Translations under genes and position numbers: made by a program
Source: Devosia indica
GTDB lineage: Bacteria > Pseudomonadota > Alphaproteobacteria > Rhizobiales > Devosiaceae
NCBI RefSeq assembly: GCF_003056405.1
Contig: NZ_PYVZ01000011.1
Span: forward strand, 83,662 to 147,661
Direction of reading: 5' to 3'
DNA: 64,000 bases
Shown here: positions 57,135 through 64,000 of the stretch, in pieces
How positions within the stretch are numbered: the first letter of the stretch is position 1
Layout of the letters: the number at the start of each line of letters is the position of its first letter
Notes under the pieces: model-generated
Databases searched by the model: none
Seen by the model: the letters and a program-made list of their open reading frames with translations, nothing else
Told to the model about the DNA's origin: nothing

Positions 57135-57405
57135 CATACGACGCTCTATCGCGATGTATGCCAGTCAACGCTTGAAACCTAGCTGCAAATTTCGCCCATG
57201 GCAGGTTGGCGGCAGCGGCCAACTGCCGCCGCTCGCCTATGGGTCCCTCTACAAGCACAGGCCAGAATACAAATCGCTCCTCGCCTAGTGGTGGGGATCC
57301 GCGAAGGATCTGGCGCAAGCGAACTGGTGAAACCGTCCCATTGGTACGTGCCGCCGCTCTCACTAGAACGGCCTGCCTTAGCGTCACGACATTTGGTTTG
57401 GACAT
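57088..57405 (-). CDS. Hypothetical protein, last gene of the dotA-like operon
   Basis: A 105-residue protein of no recognised family: it begins MSKPNVVTLRQAVLVRAAAR, is basic in its first half, and has WPVLVEGPIGERRQLAAAAN and a helical C-terminus (FQALTGIHRDRASYAKTLYA). Its ATG shares one base with the TAA stop of the preceding small membrane-protein gene, so translation is coupled. The overlap with the plus-strand gene ending 57134 means one of the two may have a different extent. Membership of a transfer operon suggests a role near the secretion channel, by association only. Confidence 0.55.
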   Translation of the reverse strand: MSKPNVVTLRQAVLVRAAARTNGTVSPVRLRQILRGSPPLGEERFVFWPVLVEGPIGERRQLAAAANLPWAKFAARFQALTGIHRDRASYAKTLYARLDEGWPDF

Positions 57406-57515
57406 TAGCCAGGTACACCTCCGAGCATCCCAGCGAGAACCGACAGTGCCACGCAAGCGGCCATCACCTGGAAAATGAATGGCAGACGTGTCCAGTAAGC
57501 GTGCAGAGTTTTCAT
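57405..57515 (-). CDS. 36-residue single-span membrane peptide in the dotA-like operon
   Basis: A 36-codon ORF: MKTLHAYWTRLPFIFQVMAA followed by CVALSVLAGMLGGVPG. AAAGGAAC lies at the right distance before its ATG, and its stop TAA shares a base with the next start. One hydrophobic helix of about 20 residues spans residues 12-32. It comes 16 bases after the dotA-like gene. No family is known to me; the coupling and ribosome-binding site support translation. Confidence 0.6.
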   Translation of the reverse strand: MKTLHAYWTRLPFIFQVMAACVALSVLAGMLGGVPG

Positions 57516-57531
57516 GGTAGTTCCTTTCAAT

Positions 57532-59568
57532 TCAATCTTCAGTGGAGGAGGGGGCACCGATCCAGCGGCAAACTGCATCGGGAAGTTTCGTGACGAGCGA
57601 GAACGATCGCTCAAGCACGAGCAGGAAGGCCGAGACGGTCAGGACAGCCATCACGGCAATTGCTGCCAACCAGAACATTGGGTGGCCAGAAAAGGACGAA
57701 ATCAGGTAGTAGATGCCTGCCCCGACCATGCCGGAGACGGCGCGGAATATGGCCATGGCCGCGAAGAAGCCCAAGATCATCAATGTCGGTGTGAGCAGCA
57801 ATCGTAGCAGCAGAAGGAAACCCTGGTGAGCTGCCTCGGGTGCTAGGCCTTCACCGTCCAGCCGCATGTGTGCCACTGCCCATAGTGGGGCGGCCACAAC
57901 CGCAACGACAACAGCCATGAAGTAGCCAAAGACCGCCAGGATCCATAGAATGAATGGCACCGTTGGCAGGAGCACCGACATTGCCCCGCCGGCGACAGTC
58001 ATGGTCAGCAGCAAGGGTCCAACGACCGCCATAACGGCGCCAACTGCACCACCTACCACAGGAACGGCCGACCCCATGGCCAATGCAGATAGAATGCTGG
58101 AAGCCGTTGCTATGAGGAACTGCCCGAGTTCAATTAGTCCTACTACTGGGTCCGCACCGGTGTTCTCGGGCGCGAAGTAGAGCGCGACCTGTTGAGCCAG
58201 TTTTTGCCCCACTTCGTTCACCGCCGATCCAAGTACATCCCAGATTGAGCCCCCTTCGCCCTGAGCGGGCGACAACGCAGCCGCCAAAGCAGGGTCGGGC
58301 AGGGCAAAACCGAACGATGCCAAAGCTGCAGACGCTCGAGAGAAAGCACGATCCATATCGCCACCGACGCGAAGTAACTCTTCCTGGTCGAGCCTCAAAT
58401 TGTTTCCGTTGGCACTGCCGAACCAACCAATGCTGCGCCCAGTGGCAACAGAATCGAGCGTCGCGCCAGTGGACTCGAAAGCATACCTGGCGGGCGTAAG
58501 GATGGTCGGGCGGGCCGACAGGACAGATGAAGCCTGGTGGTTGAGGTTCGCCAGGACTAGGTAGAAGCTGCCAGCGGCCAGCCACCCCTGCCCATCTCGG
58601 TTTTCGAGATACGCACGAAGCCGCTGTTGGCCTTCGTCGCCTCCCGAGCTTTTCACCAGTTCTGCAATCGGCAGCAGTAAGTTGTTCGCCCTGATTATTG
58701 CGGCCCGCAGGGGGGCGGCCATCTCTACAGCTGTGCCGTCATGCGCAATCGAAGCTGCTAAAGCCCGCGCTGCCAGTTCGTCAGTGACCGCTAAAATCGA
58801 CGCCAACGCGTTCAAGTGAGCGGTCATAAACAGCGATGCCTCGGGTGCCGACAGGTGCGATGGGGCCAACGGGGTCGCGATAGAACCGCAAATGCCCGTT
58901 GTAATATCCTCTCGCCCTGCGATGCGCGAGACGAGTGCAATGGCCCCGTTTTGGTGACCCGCCCGTACGAAAGAAATGCGAGCGTCTGAGCCAGCCGCAT
59001 CGAGTTGGAAATTCGCCAGGGCCTTGCAGGCGGACATTTTCCAAATATCTGCGACTGCCGTGGTCGGCACCGCCGGTTTGGTGGCAACAACTTGCACGTC
59101 GCCCGCAATCAGGGCCGGGACCGCACTGGACCAAATTAGCGATGCTGCACTGGTTGAACCCCGCACAAGCCAGGCTATTCCGGCCTGCACGGAATTGTAG
59201 CCGCCCGCATTTGGCATCGGAACCAGCAATCCAATTGCGAAGATGAGGCGCAGAGGTGCCCAAAGCGAACTCCAGCGCCTACCCAGGACAACGCCCTCAT
59301 GGCTCGTCTGCAACACCCCGACCGCGACATTGTAGAAGAAGAGCATGCCGCCCAATGCGAGCATTGCGACATTCAGATACCCGACACACATGCTCAACAA
59401 CGTTGGACCCGCGCCAAAGAGGGGCCCAAAAATTTGAGCCGCCATCTGCGTTGACAAGCTCTCGCCATCGCTGGCCTGAAACGCCTCGATAACGCTCGAT
59501 TGCAGGTCGCTCGTAGGGTCCGTGTCCAATCCAAAATCCGGCAAGAACGCATTCTCCGAGTCGGTCAA
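57532..59568 (-). CDS. DotA/TraY family type IV secretion (conjugation) protein
   Basis: A protein of about 678 residues with DotA/TraY organisation: a membrane pair near the N-terminus (VAMLALGGMLFFYNVAVGVL; LWAPLRLIFAIGLLVPMPNA), a large soluble middle of roughly 300 residues, and a cluster of five or six helices from about 500 (VVGPLLLTMTVAGGAMSVLL; FGYFMAVVVAVVAAPLWAVA; LLLLRLLLTPTLMILGFFAA). DotA/TraY proteins are inner-membrane components of type IVB (MPF-I) systems. The start codon is TTG with no clear ribosome-binding site, so the true start is uncertain. It heads a three-gene operon and is divergent from the mobC-relaxase genes. Confidence 0.8.
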   Translation of the reverse strand: MTDSENAFLPDFGLDTDPTSDLQSSVIEAFQASDGESLSTQMAAQIFGPLFGAGPTLLSMCVGYLNVAMLALGGMLFFYNVAVGVLQTSHEGVVLGRRWSSLWAPLRLIFAIGLLVPMPNAGGYNSVQAGIAWLVRGSTSAASLIWSSAVPALIAGDVQVVATKPAVPTTAVADIWKMSACKALANFQLDAAGSDARISFVRAGHQNGAIALVSRIAGREDITTGICGSIATPLAPSHLSAPEASLFMTAHLNALASILAVTDELAARALAASIAHDGTAVEMAAPLRAAIIRANNLLLPIAELVKSSGGDEGQQRLRAYLENRDGQGWLAAGSFYLVLANLNHQASSVLSARPTILTPARYAFESTGATLDSVATGRSIGWFGSANGNNLRLDQEELLRVGGDMDRAFSRASAALASFGFALPDPALAAALSPAQGEGGSIWDVLGSAVNEVGQKLAQQVALYFAPENTGADPVVGLIELGQFLIATASSILSALAMGSAVPVVGGAVGAVMAVVGPLLLTMTVAGGAMSVLLPTVPFILWILAVFGYFMAVVVAVVAAPLWAVAHMRLDGEGLAPEAAHQGFLLLLRLLLTPTLMILGFFAAMAIFRAVSGMVGAGIYYLISSFSGHPMFWLAAIAVMAVLTVSAFLLVLERSFSLVTKLPDAVCRWIGAPSSTED

Positions 59569-59588
59569 AATTTTGCAACGACGTTACT

Positions 59589-59600
59589 AGTTACGTGACG
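59589..59600. promoter_or_regulatory. Second copy of the 56832 palindrome, upstream of the dotA-like gene
   Basis: AGTTACGTGACG matches the palindrome at 56832-56843 in 10 of 12 bases and is directly followed by AGTCAC (59601-59606), giving an extended GTGAC...GTCAC repeat. It lies 21 bases upstream of the minus-strand start at 59568, a position suited to repress or activate that operon. Confidence 0.45.
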
Positions 59601-59641
59601 AGTCACACGTTATATGTGCAGAGTAGTGTTTAGCAAGCAGT

Positions 59642-59713
59642 GTTTTCGCCGGGTCCTTGCCGGCTCCGTGGAAAACGTCGCCTGCGGCTCCCAGCTTGCC
59701 GGGTCTGACCCGG
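59642..59713. other. Candidate oriT region with two inverted repeats
   Basis: In the gap between the divergent secretion and mobilization genes, GTTTTCGCCGG (59642-59652) pairs with CCGGC and GAAAAC (59660-59664, 59671-59676; six bulged bases), and CCGGGTC-T-GACCCGG (59699-59713) is a perfect palindrome. Inverted repeats next to mobC and the relaxase gene are typical of oriT. The nick site itself could not be identified. Confidence 0.45.
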
Positions 59714-59748
59714 GCCCGGCTGTTGGCCGAGTGTAGAAAGGATCGAAT

Positions 59749-60090
59749 ATGAAACGCACGCATCGCCTTGAGCTAATGCTGAGCGAGGCCGAACGAGAAA
59801 CCATCGCAGCCGGCGCAGCCGCGACGGGGCTGACAATGGCTGCATACGCACGTCAGGCCATGATGATCGACCAGCCTGTGAGCGCGCGAGCCAAGGCGCA
59901 CGTTGTCGACCGGGCGGCAGTGGCGGCCCTGAATGCTATCGGGGCAAATCTAAACCAAGTCGCCAAGGTCGCAAATGCGACCAAGACAATGTCGCCCAAG
60001 AACCTGTCTGCGCTTGCTCAGATGTATAGGCGACTTCATGCGATCGTGATTCAGATAGAAAGCCCGCCAGCGCGGGGGATTGGAGAATGA
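59749..60090 (+). CDS. MobC-like relaxosome accessory protein
   Basis: A 113-residue protein. KRTHRLELMLSEAERETIAA is a ribbon-helix-helix-like start, GLTMAAYARQAMMIDQP follows, and the late IGANLNQVAKVANATKTMSP is the conserved NLNQ-A/K motif of MobC-type relaxosome proteins, followed by a helix ending QMYRRLHAIVIQIE. These bind oriT and help the relaxase open the DNA. Its stop overlaps the relaxase start by four bases. Confidence 0.78.
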   Translation: MKRTHRLELMLSEAERETIAAGAAATGLTMAAYARQAMMIDQPVSARAKAHVVDRAAVAALNAIGANLNQVAKVANATKTMSPKNLSALAQMYRRLHAIVIQIESPPARGIGE

Positions 60091-61055
60091 TCGGGAAGAT
60101 CAAAAATCTGCCGGCCGGCGACGACCTCGCGAGATTGGCCAACTATCTGCAAGGTCCCAAGGGCAAACGCATCGCCGCCTTCCGCTCTATGAACCTGGCC
60201 ACATCCGATCCCTCCGGCGTCGTCCACCTTATGGACGCGCAAGCTGGTCTGAGCCGTCGTGCTAAGAAGCCAATCGCGCATATCACCGTCAGCTATGCTC
60301 CGACCGATCGGGTGAATTTCGCCAAGATGGAAGAAGACGCTCAGCGCGTACTGGCGGCGCTGAGTGCCGAGGGCGCTCAAGCGTTTATGGTGGTCCACAA
60401 CGACAAGCACTATCCGCACTTTCATCTCGTCGTGAATCGCGTGGGTATCGAGGGTCGGTGCATCTCCGACGCAAACACAAAGCGCAAAATCGAAAAGACA
60501 TTGCGCCGGATTGAATACGAGCGGGGGCTTCGACCCGTTAGCGGCCGCCTGGCAGACGTACCGAACCCCACCTCCCCGGGAATTCGCTTCAAAAGCGCTC
60601 GGGCCGCGCGCCGGGGCTATGTGCTGCCGCCTTCCGAGGTTGTCCAGGCGATGCGCGAGGCGCGGTCTCGGCGAGAGCTGGACGTGCGGTTGGGCGAACT
60701 GGGCTGGCGGCTGGAGTCTGCAAAACCAAAACCCGGGCAAAAGACTGGTGGGCTTGTTTTGCGCGGCCCGGAGGGGGCACTGGCAAGGGCTAGCGACTGT
60801 GGCCGGGACTGTTCGGGTCCGGCCCTCGTACGTCGTTTTTCTGGCACCGTGGCGATAGAGTCGCCGCTAACCACTGAATTCCAAGTCACAGCGCCGCAGT
60901 CGCCAAAACCGACTGGGAGAAATGCCCTTGCCAAAGCACTCGCAAAGGCTCGCGCGAAACCTCGACTACCTCGCATAGCGCCTCAGATCAGCACTACCGG
61001 CACCATTGCGCGCGTCGTTCGGACGACCATGCCGAACGTGAACGTCAAGTTTTAA
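60087..61055 (+). CDS. Relaxase/mobilization nuclease
   Basis: A 322-residue relaxase. The metal-binding motif III is complete: FMVVHNDKHYPHFHLVVNRV (HxDxxxPHxHxxxNR). Residues before it include LARLANYLQGPKGKR, whose Tyr is a candidate for the nicking residue, and AHITVSYAPTDRVNFAKMEE. The C-terminal third is Lys/Arg/Pro-rich and ends RVVRTTMPNVNVKF. It nicks oriT and leads the strand into the secretion channel. The protein is shorter than typical self-transfer relaxases, which suits a mobilizable element or a compact MOB family. Coupled to mobC by a four-base overlap. Confidence 0.82.
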   Translation: MIGKIKNLPAGDDLARLANYLQGPKGKRIAAFRSMNLATSDPSGVVHLMDAQAGLSRRAKKPIAHITVSYAPTDRVNFAKMEEDAQRVLAALSAEGAQAFMVVHNDKHYPHFHLVVNRVGIEGRCISDANTKRKIEKTLRRIEYERGLRPVSGRLADVPNPTSPGIRFKSARAARRGYVLPPSEVVQAMREARSRRELDVRLGELGWRLESAKPKPGQKTGGLVLRGPEGALARASDCGRDCSGPALVRRFSGTVAIESPLTTEFQVTAPQSPKPTGRNALAKALAKARAKPRLPRIAPQISTTGTIARVVRTTMPNVNVKF

Positions 61056-61065
61056 GGCTAAGCAG

Positions 61066-61479
61066 ATGAGCGACGATATCGAGAACACCATCAACAATTT
61101 TCTGGTCGAGGCAGCTTCAATGCGAGCCGCTCTTGATCGACAAGGCGCCCGGGTAGAGCAGTTGTCTCAAGCGTTGGACCGGTCGATCATTGAGTACAAA
61201 CGGTCTGCGAAGGCCTTGGCCGATATGACAGCGAGCGGGGTGCAACGGCAAGCAGCACAGCAAATATCTGATGCCTGCAAACCTGTGGCGGCCAGCATCA
61301 CAGCGGCCGCCGGTCAGGCGCAGCGGTCGATGACTTCAAAGTTGAAGGAAGTGGAGGCAGTTCAAGGCTCTGCGCTCATTGCTCAAGCTATCGTAACGCT
61401 CCTAGCCGGCTTGATCGGTGCAGGTGTTATGATTCTGTGCGTACATCACTTTCCAATGCTTCTGGGTATCGCTCCATGA
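61066..61479 (+). CDS. Coiled-coil protein with C-terminal membrane anchor
   Basis: A 137-residue protein. Residues 1-100 are charged helix (ENTINNFLVEAASMRAALDR; ALDRSIIEYKRSAKALADMT) with coiled-coil character, and residues 103-128 are a single hydrophobic segment (AQAIVTLLAGLIGAGVMILC). The layout recalls MbeB/MobB-type accessory proteins that follow relaxases, but no motif confirms it. It starts 11 bases after the relaxase and its stop overlaps the next start (ATGA). Confidence 0.6.
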   Translation: MSDDIENTINNFLVEAASMRAALDRQGARVEQLSQALDRSIIEYKRSAKALADMTASGVQRQAAQQISDACKPVAASITAAAGQAQRSMTSKLKEVEAVQGSALIAQAIVTLLAGLIGAGVMILCVHHFPMLLGIAP

Positions 61480-61814
61480 CGATACACCTCTGGACTGAGA
61501 GCTTTGTTCGTGCCCGGAGCTTGGCCAAATCCGAGCTGGATCGACGCGCTATAGACATTTGTGAGGCTTGGATACTCTGGGCTGACCCGTTCAACGTCGC
61601 ACCTGACGCGGCTCTGGTGGGTAGATTGGGCACCGCCGATGCCTCGGCTGCAGCTGTCATAGTACGCCAAATCACCGGGAAGTTGGTTCGTGACTGTCCC
61701 CTCCAGATGCCAATACCGATTCCGGCAGGCATTGCAGAACTCTTGGACGGCACGACGGGCGCCGAGCTTGCGCCAGTTCCAGGCAGAGCCCACGGACAGA
61801 TACCCTTTCCGTGA
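61476..61814 (+). CDS. Hypothetical protein at the end of the mobilization operon
   Basis: A 112-residue soluble protein of no recognised family: MTIHLWTESFVRARSLAKSE, then a helical IDICEAWILWADPF and a Pro-rich tail with MPIPIPAGIAELL. Its ATG overlaps the stop of the coiled-coil gene (ATGA), which supports its being translated. The acidic, helical nature gives no function. It is the last gene of the mobC-relaxase operon; the next gene is convergent. Confidence 0.55.
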   Translation: MTIHLWTESFVRARSLAKSELDRRAIDICEAWILWADPFNVAPDAALVGRLGTADASAAAVIVRQITGKLVRDCPLQMPIPIPAGIAELLDGTTGAELAPVPGRAHGQIPFP

Positions 61815-61928
61815 CGACCGACCGAAGATATCTCCTGCGTCTGACAGGTCCCGACCGCAGGAGATATGCCAACTTCGGAGAACTCAACTGAGCCCGCACT
61901 AAAGATCAGAACAGGATCGGGTGACCGT

Positions 61929-63464
61929 CTAGCCATCCTTCCTTAACCCCTTTAGGCGCGGCTTGAAGCTGGGATAAAGTTGATTGAGGTCATCGAGCAT
62001 TCGATTGAGCAGCTTCTGCGCATCCGGCAGTATCGAAGGCATGGGCATGGGCGTTGGACTCGGAACGCGATGAAATCGGTGTAGGGGGTTGAGACATGTC
62101 ACCATGACTGTGTCGCGTACGCTGGCCCACTGGCCGTGAGCAAACCCAGATGTCCAATCGTAGTAGCGGTCATAGACGTCTTTGACGCCCGCCTCGTCAG
62201 CCATCTTTCTGAGATTGAGGTTGGCCCAATGACCCAACTCGACGGACTGAAACTCCATCCAAACGTCTTCGTTCGCGAGCTTTTCAAGCATCTCAAGGTC
62301 TACGAAATCTGGCGCGTCTTCAAATCTCAGGTTTTTGAGAAATGCGAGCTTGGCTTGCCCCGACCCGTAATTGCGGTACTGGGCCCAAATTGTGGGATCA
62401 TCTTTCGTCAATAAGTAGTGAAGCGTGACGAAAGCTTCCATCACCGTCCGCAATGCCAAGCGGCCCTCTGAGAATGCATGTCCGGCCCCGACGGCGGCAT
62501 TGATCACGAATTCCATACCATAGAGCACAAGTCCGAATGCTCCCTCGTGCCGCGGATCCGCGGCGGTCGTTGTGGCACTTTGATAGAAATGCTCCTCGAC
62601 CGCGGTCCTCACCGCTTGCAATTCTCTGACCCCGTCCGCAATGGCATCAGGATGTTCGGTGTTTGCCAAAACCAAACATTTCTGTTTGACCCACATTTCC
62701 TGCCAAAATGCATCGCCATGATAGGAAGGCAGAACGCGCTGCTTCACTTCGGGACTTTCGACGTCAGAGCTTTCGAAGGAGCGACACATTAGCTCCAAAC
62801 TGCGAATACTCGGCCTTACCCGTTTCATGTCGCCTTTGCTCGGATAGGCGAGTATTGGGGCAATTACTTCCTCTGCGAGCTTTTCGGGAAAGCGCATTCG
62901 TTCCTGACAGACGATGACTGTCATAACTTTGAGCCAACGAATGTCGGTGGAGGCTTCGCTCTGATGATCGAAAGTTCTTGCAACGGCCTGGGCCAGCACC
63001 GACCAATGCGAGTTATCATCGGGTTGGTCCACCACTCGGTCCCAGTGATGACGGTCGGGAAGCGAGTCAATCAAGCGCAGGCTGGAGAGCGCGTGCTTCG
63101 CATCCGGATGGGCCAAAACTTCGGCGAATATGGTGTCAAACTCGTCGTCGGTCATGGTTGCCAAATACACATGGACCAGCAGCAGCTCTTTTCGCGCAGG
63201 TACGCGGTCGCGCAAAGCTTGCAAGACAGTGTGAAACATCTTGAGGTAAATCGATCGTGGCAGCGCCGCCGTCAGCACGGCCATCCACAAAACGTTGGGA
63301 AGTGCTTCGTCTATCCAACGCGTAAGTTGGACGGGCCCAAGCCTCGAGAACGGAGAGGCGAGCGTTCCTCCCCTACGGGGATGGTCTTCTATCGAGGTGT
63401 AATTGCTGTCCGCAAATTGGGGGTTCCGGATGTGGGGGGACTTCCTCTTGGGTTTCTTTCTCAT
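61929..63464 (-). CDS. DUF5677 domain protein, probable element cargo
   Basis: A 511-residue protein. Basic N-terminus (MRKKPKRKSPHIRN), a helical N-terminal half, then from about residue 300 a DUF5677-type domain: FSEGRLALRTVMEAFVTLHY (alpha-helical motif with Arg, Glu and Phe) and the late YDWTSGFAHGQWASVRDTVM carrying the conserved Ser/Gly/His. The domain is found in proteins associated with mobile DNA and defence islands, but its role is not established, and the N-terminal half is unrecognised. The ATG at 63464 has GGAGG in front. It is convergent with the mobilization operon. Confidence 0.7.
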   Translation of the reverse strand: MRKKPKRKSPHIRNPQFADSNYTSIEDHPRRGGTLASPFSRLGPVQLTRWIDEALPNVLWMAVLTAALPRSIYLKMFHTVLQALRDRVPARKELLLVHVYLATMTDDEFDTIFAEVLAHPDAKHALSSLRLIDSLPDRHHWDRVVDQPDDNSHWSVLAQAVARTFDHQSEASTDIRWLKVMTVIVCQERMRFPEKLAEEVIAPILAYPSKGDMKRVRPSIRSLELMCRSFESSDVESPEVKQRVLPSYHGDAFWQEMWVKQKCLVLANTEHPDAIADGVRELQAVRTAVEEHFYQSATTTAADPRHEGAFGLVLYGMEFVINAAVGAGHAFSEGRLALRTVMEAFVTLHYLLTKDDPTIWAQYRNYGSGQAKLAFLKNLRFEDAPDFVDLEMLEKLANEDVWMEFQSVELGHWANLNLRKMADEAGVKDVYDRYYDWTSGFAHGQWASVRDTVMVTCLNPLHRFHRVPSPTPMPMPSILPDAQKLLNRMLDDLNQLYPSFKPRLKGLRKDG

Positions 63465-64000
63465 GGTGCCTCCAGTGGGTATTCTCTGGACACCACTGCT
63501 GACGCATTGCTCTTTACATGTCGAGAAGGGGCTCGCGCCCCTCGCTTCGCTCACCCCAGGGAGGCCGCGCAGCAGCCTCCTAGCGGGCGGCCATTGGCCG
63601 TAAAGCATAACTTTTCCCTGTGAGCCTTTCAGGCTCCCACATCGCCTGGCTGCGACGTCAACAGCCTTTGGCTGTCCTTCGCTTCGCTACGGCCCTAACG
63701 GGTGACATCGCCGGGCGGTGTGGGGCCCTTTAGACATCGGGCGGGGAACATCGACTTCCGCGCTTCGCGCGTGTTTTCAGGCCGCTCGGCGCGGGCCTTC
63801 AAACAGGGAACAGTTGAGTTCACAGTGGGCTAGCGCCACTGTGAAAGTGCTATGCAACTTCCCAGACATTGCGCGTAAGCGCCAAGGCGCCCCCGTCTGA
63901 CGTGCCGGTGGTTGGTAGGGTATTGGCACCGTGGATTTGATGACGGTGTGAGTTCCTATGTCTGCGCATATGCCCAGTGATAGAAGTTTCCAGTTGTTGG
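63465..64000. other. Noncoding end region with a series of hairpins
   Basis: No gene-like ORF was found in these 536 bases. Short perfect hairpins are clustered: GGGGC-TCGC-GCCCC (63528-63541), GAGCC-TTTCA-GGCTC (63622-63636), ACAGCC-TTT-GGCTGT (63661-63675), CGCGC-TTC-GCGCG followed by a T run (63759-63777), and TTCACAGTGG with CCACTGTGAA (63819-63845, seven-base loop). They may be terminators, an origin-like structure or small-RNA elements of the mobile region; a gene may start beyond 64000. Confidence 0.5.

Larger units (their letters stand above)
56714..64000. mobile_element. Left part of an integrated conjugative or mobilizable element at tRNA-Ser
   Basis: Directly after the tRNA the gene content switches to transfer functions (DotA/TraY-type protein, MobC-like protein, relaxase) mixed with short unknown genes and long noncoding stretches. 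Codon use is visibly less GC-biased than in the chromosomal part. No integrase and no second copy of the tRNA 3' end were found up to 64000, so the element continues past the window. Boundaries: the left one is inferred at the tRNA 3' end, the right one is unknown. Confidence 0.75.

Overview
The window looks like chromosomal DNA of a GC-rich alphaproteobacterium of the order Hyphomicrobiales, probably Devosia-like (family Devosiaceae). This is inferred from gene order and protein style, not from a database search. Supporting points are the block rplU-rpmA-GNAT-obgE-proB-proA-nadD-rsfS-rlmH-envC-ctpA, an sdhCDA...sdhB operon, an atpHAGDC operon, IalB-type secreted proteins and an L21 with a C-terminal helix-hairpin-helix tail.

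Layout. 1-10.7 kb: small enzymes and regulators (GNATs, a Bax-inhibitor-1 membrane protein, ThpR, two tandem IalB-like proteins, an M20 dipeptidase facing a FadR-type regulator, tRNA-Ala(CGC), a reductase/TetR divergent pair sharing a palindrome, and a coupled membrane protein plus ClpP-fold protein pair). 10.7-22.3 kb: a diguanylate cyclase, a luciferase-like oxidoreductase, PagL, a BaiN-type flavoprotein, asd with a striking Met/Thr/Lys-rich leader ORF, two secreted EF-hand proteins, carbonic anhydrase, a Nudix hydrolase and a chemoreceptor. 22.6-27 kb: succinate dehydrogenase, with three unrelated small genes inserted between sdhA and sdhB, one of them a 41-codon CxxC microprotein. 27-34 kb: a secreted six-repeat acidic protein, a DMT transporter, XerC, an omptin protease and PriA. 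34-41.4 kb: F1 ATP synthase and a PAS-containing chemoreceptor. 41.4-56.4 kb: one long minus-strand block for cell-envelope division functions (EnvC, CtpA, YibQ-type deacetylase), RNA turnover and ribosome assembly (RppH, RlmH, RsfS, ObgE, L27, L21), NAD and proline synthesis, and four tandem overlapping GNAT genes.

From 56.7 kb to the right edge the character changes. Immediately after tRNA-Ser(CGA) come genes with looser codon use: a DotA/TraY-type secretion protein with two small coupled genes, a MobC-like relaxosome protein, a relaxase with an intact HxDxxxPHxH motif, two small genes behind it and a DUF5677 protein. The region is best read as the left end of an integrated conjugative or mobilizable element that uses the tRNA gene as its attachment site. 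The integrase and right end would lie beyond the window.

Most notable observations: (1) the asd leader peptide, whose last codons are almost all Met, Thr and Lys, the end products of the pathway asd feeds; (2) the tRNA-Ser-linked element, with a candidate oriT and a shared palindrome in front of two of its transcription units; (3) the small coupled genes in the sdh operon and in the element. No CRISPR array, insertion sequence or rRNA was seen.
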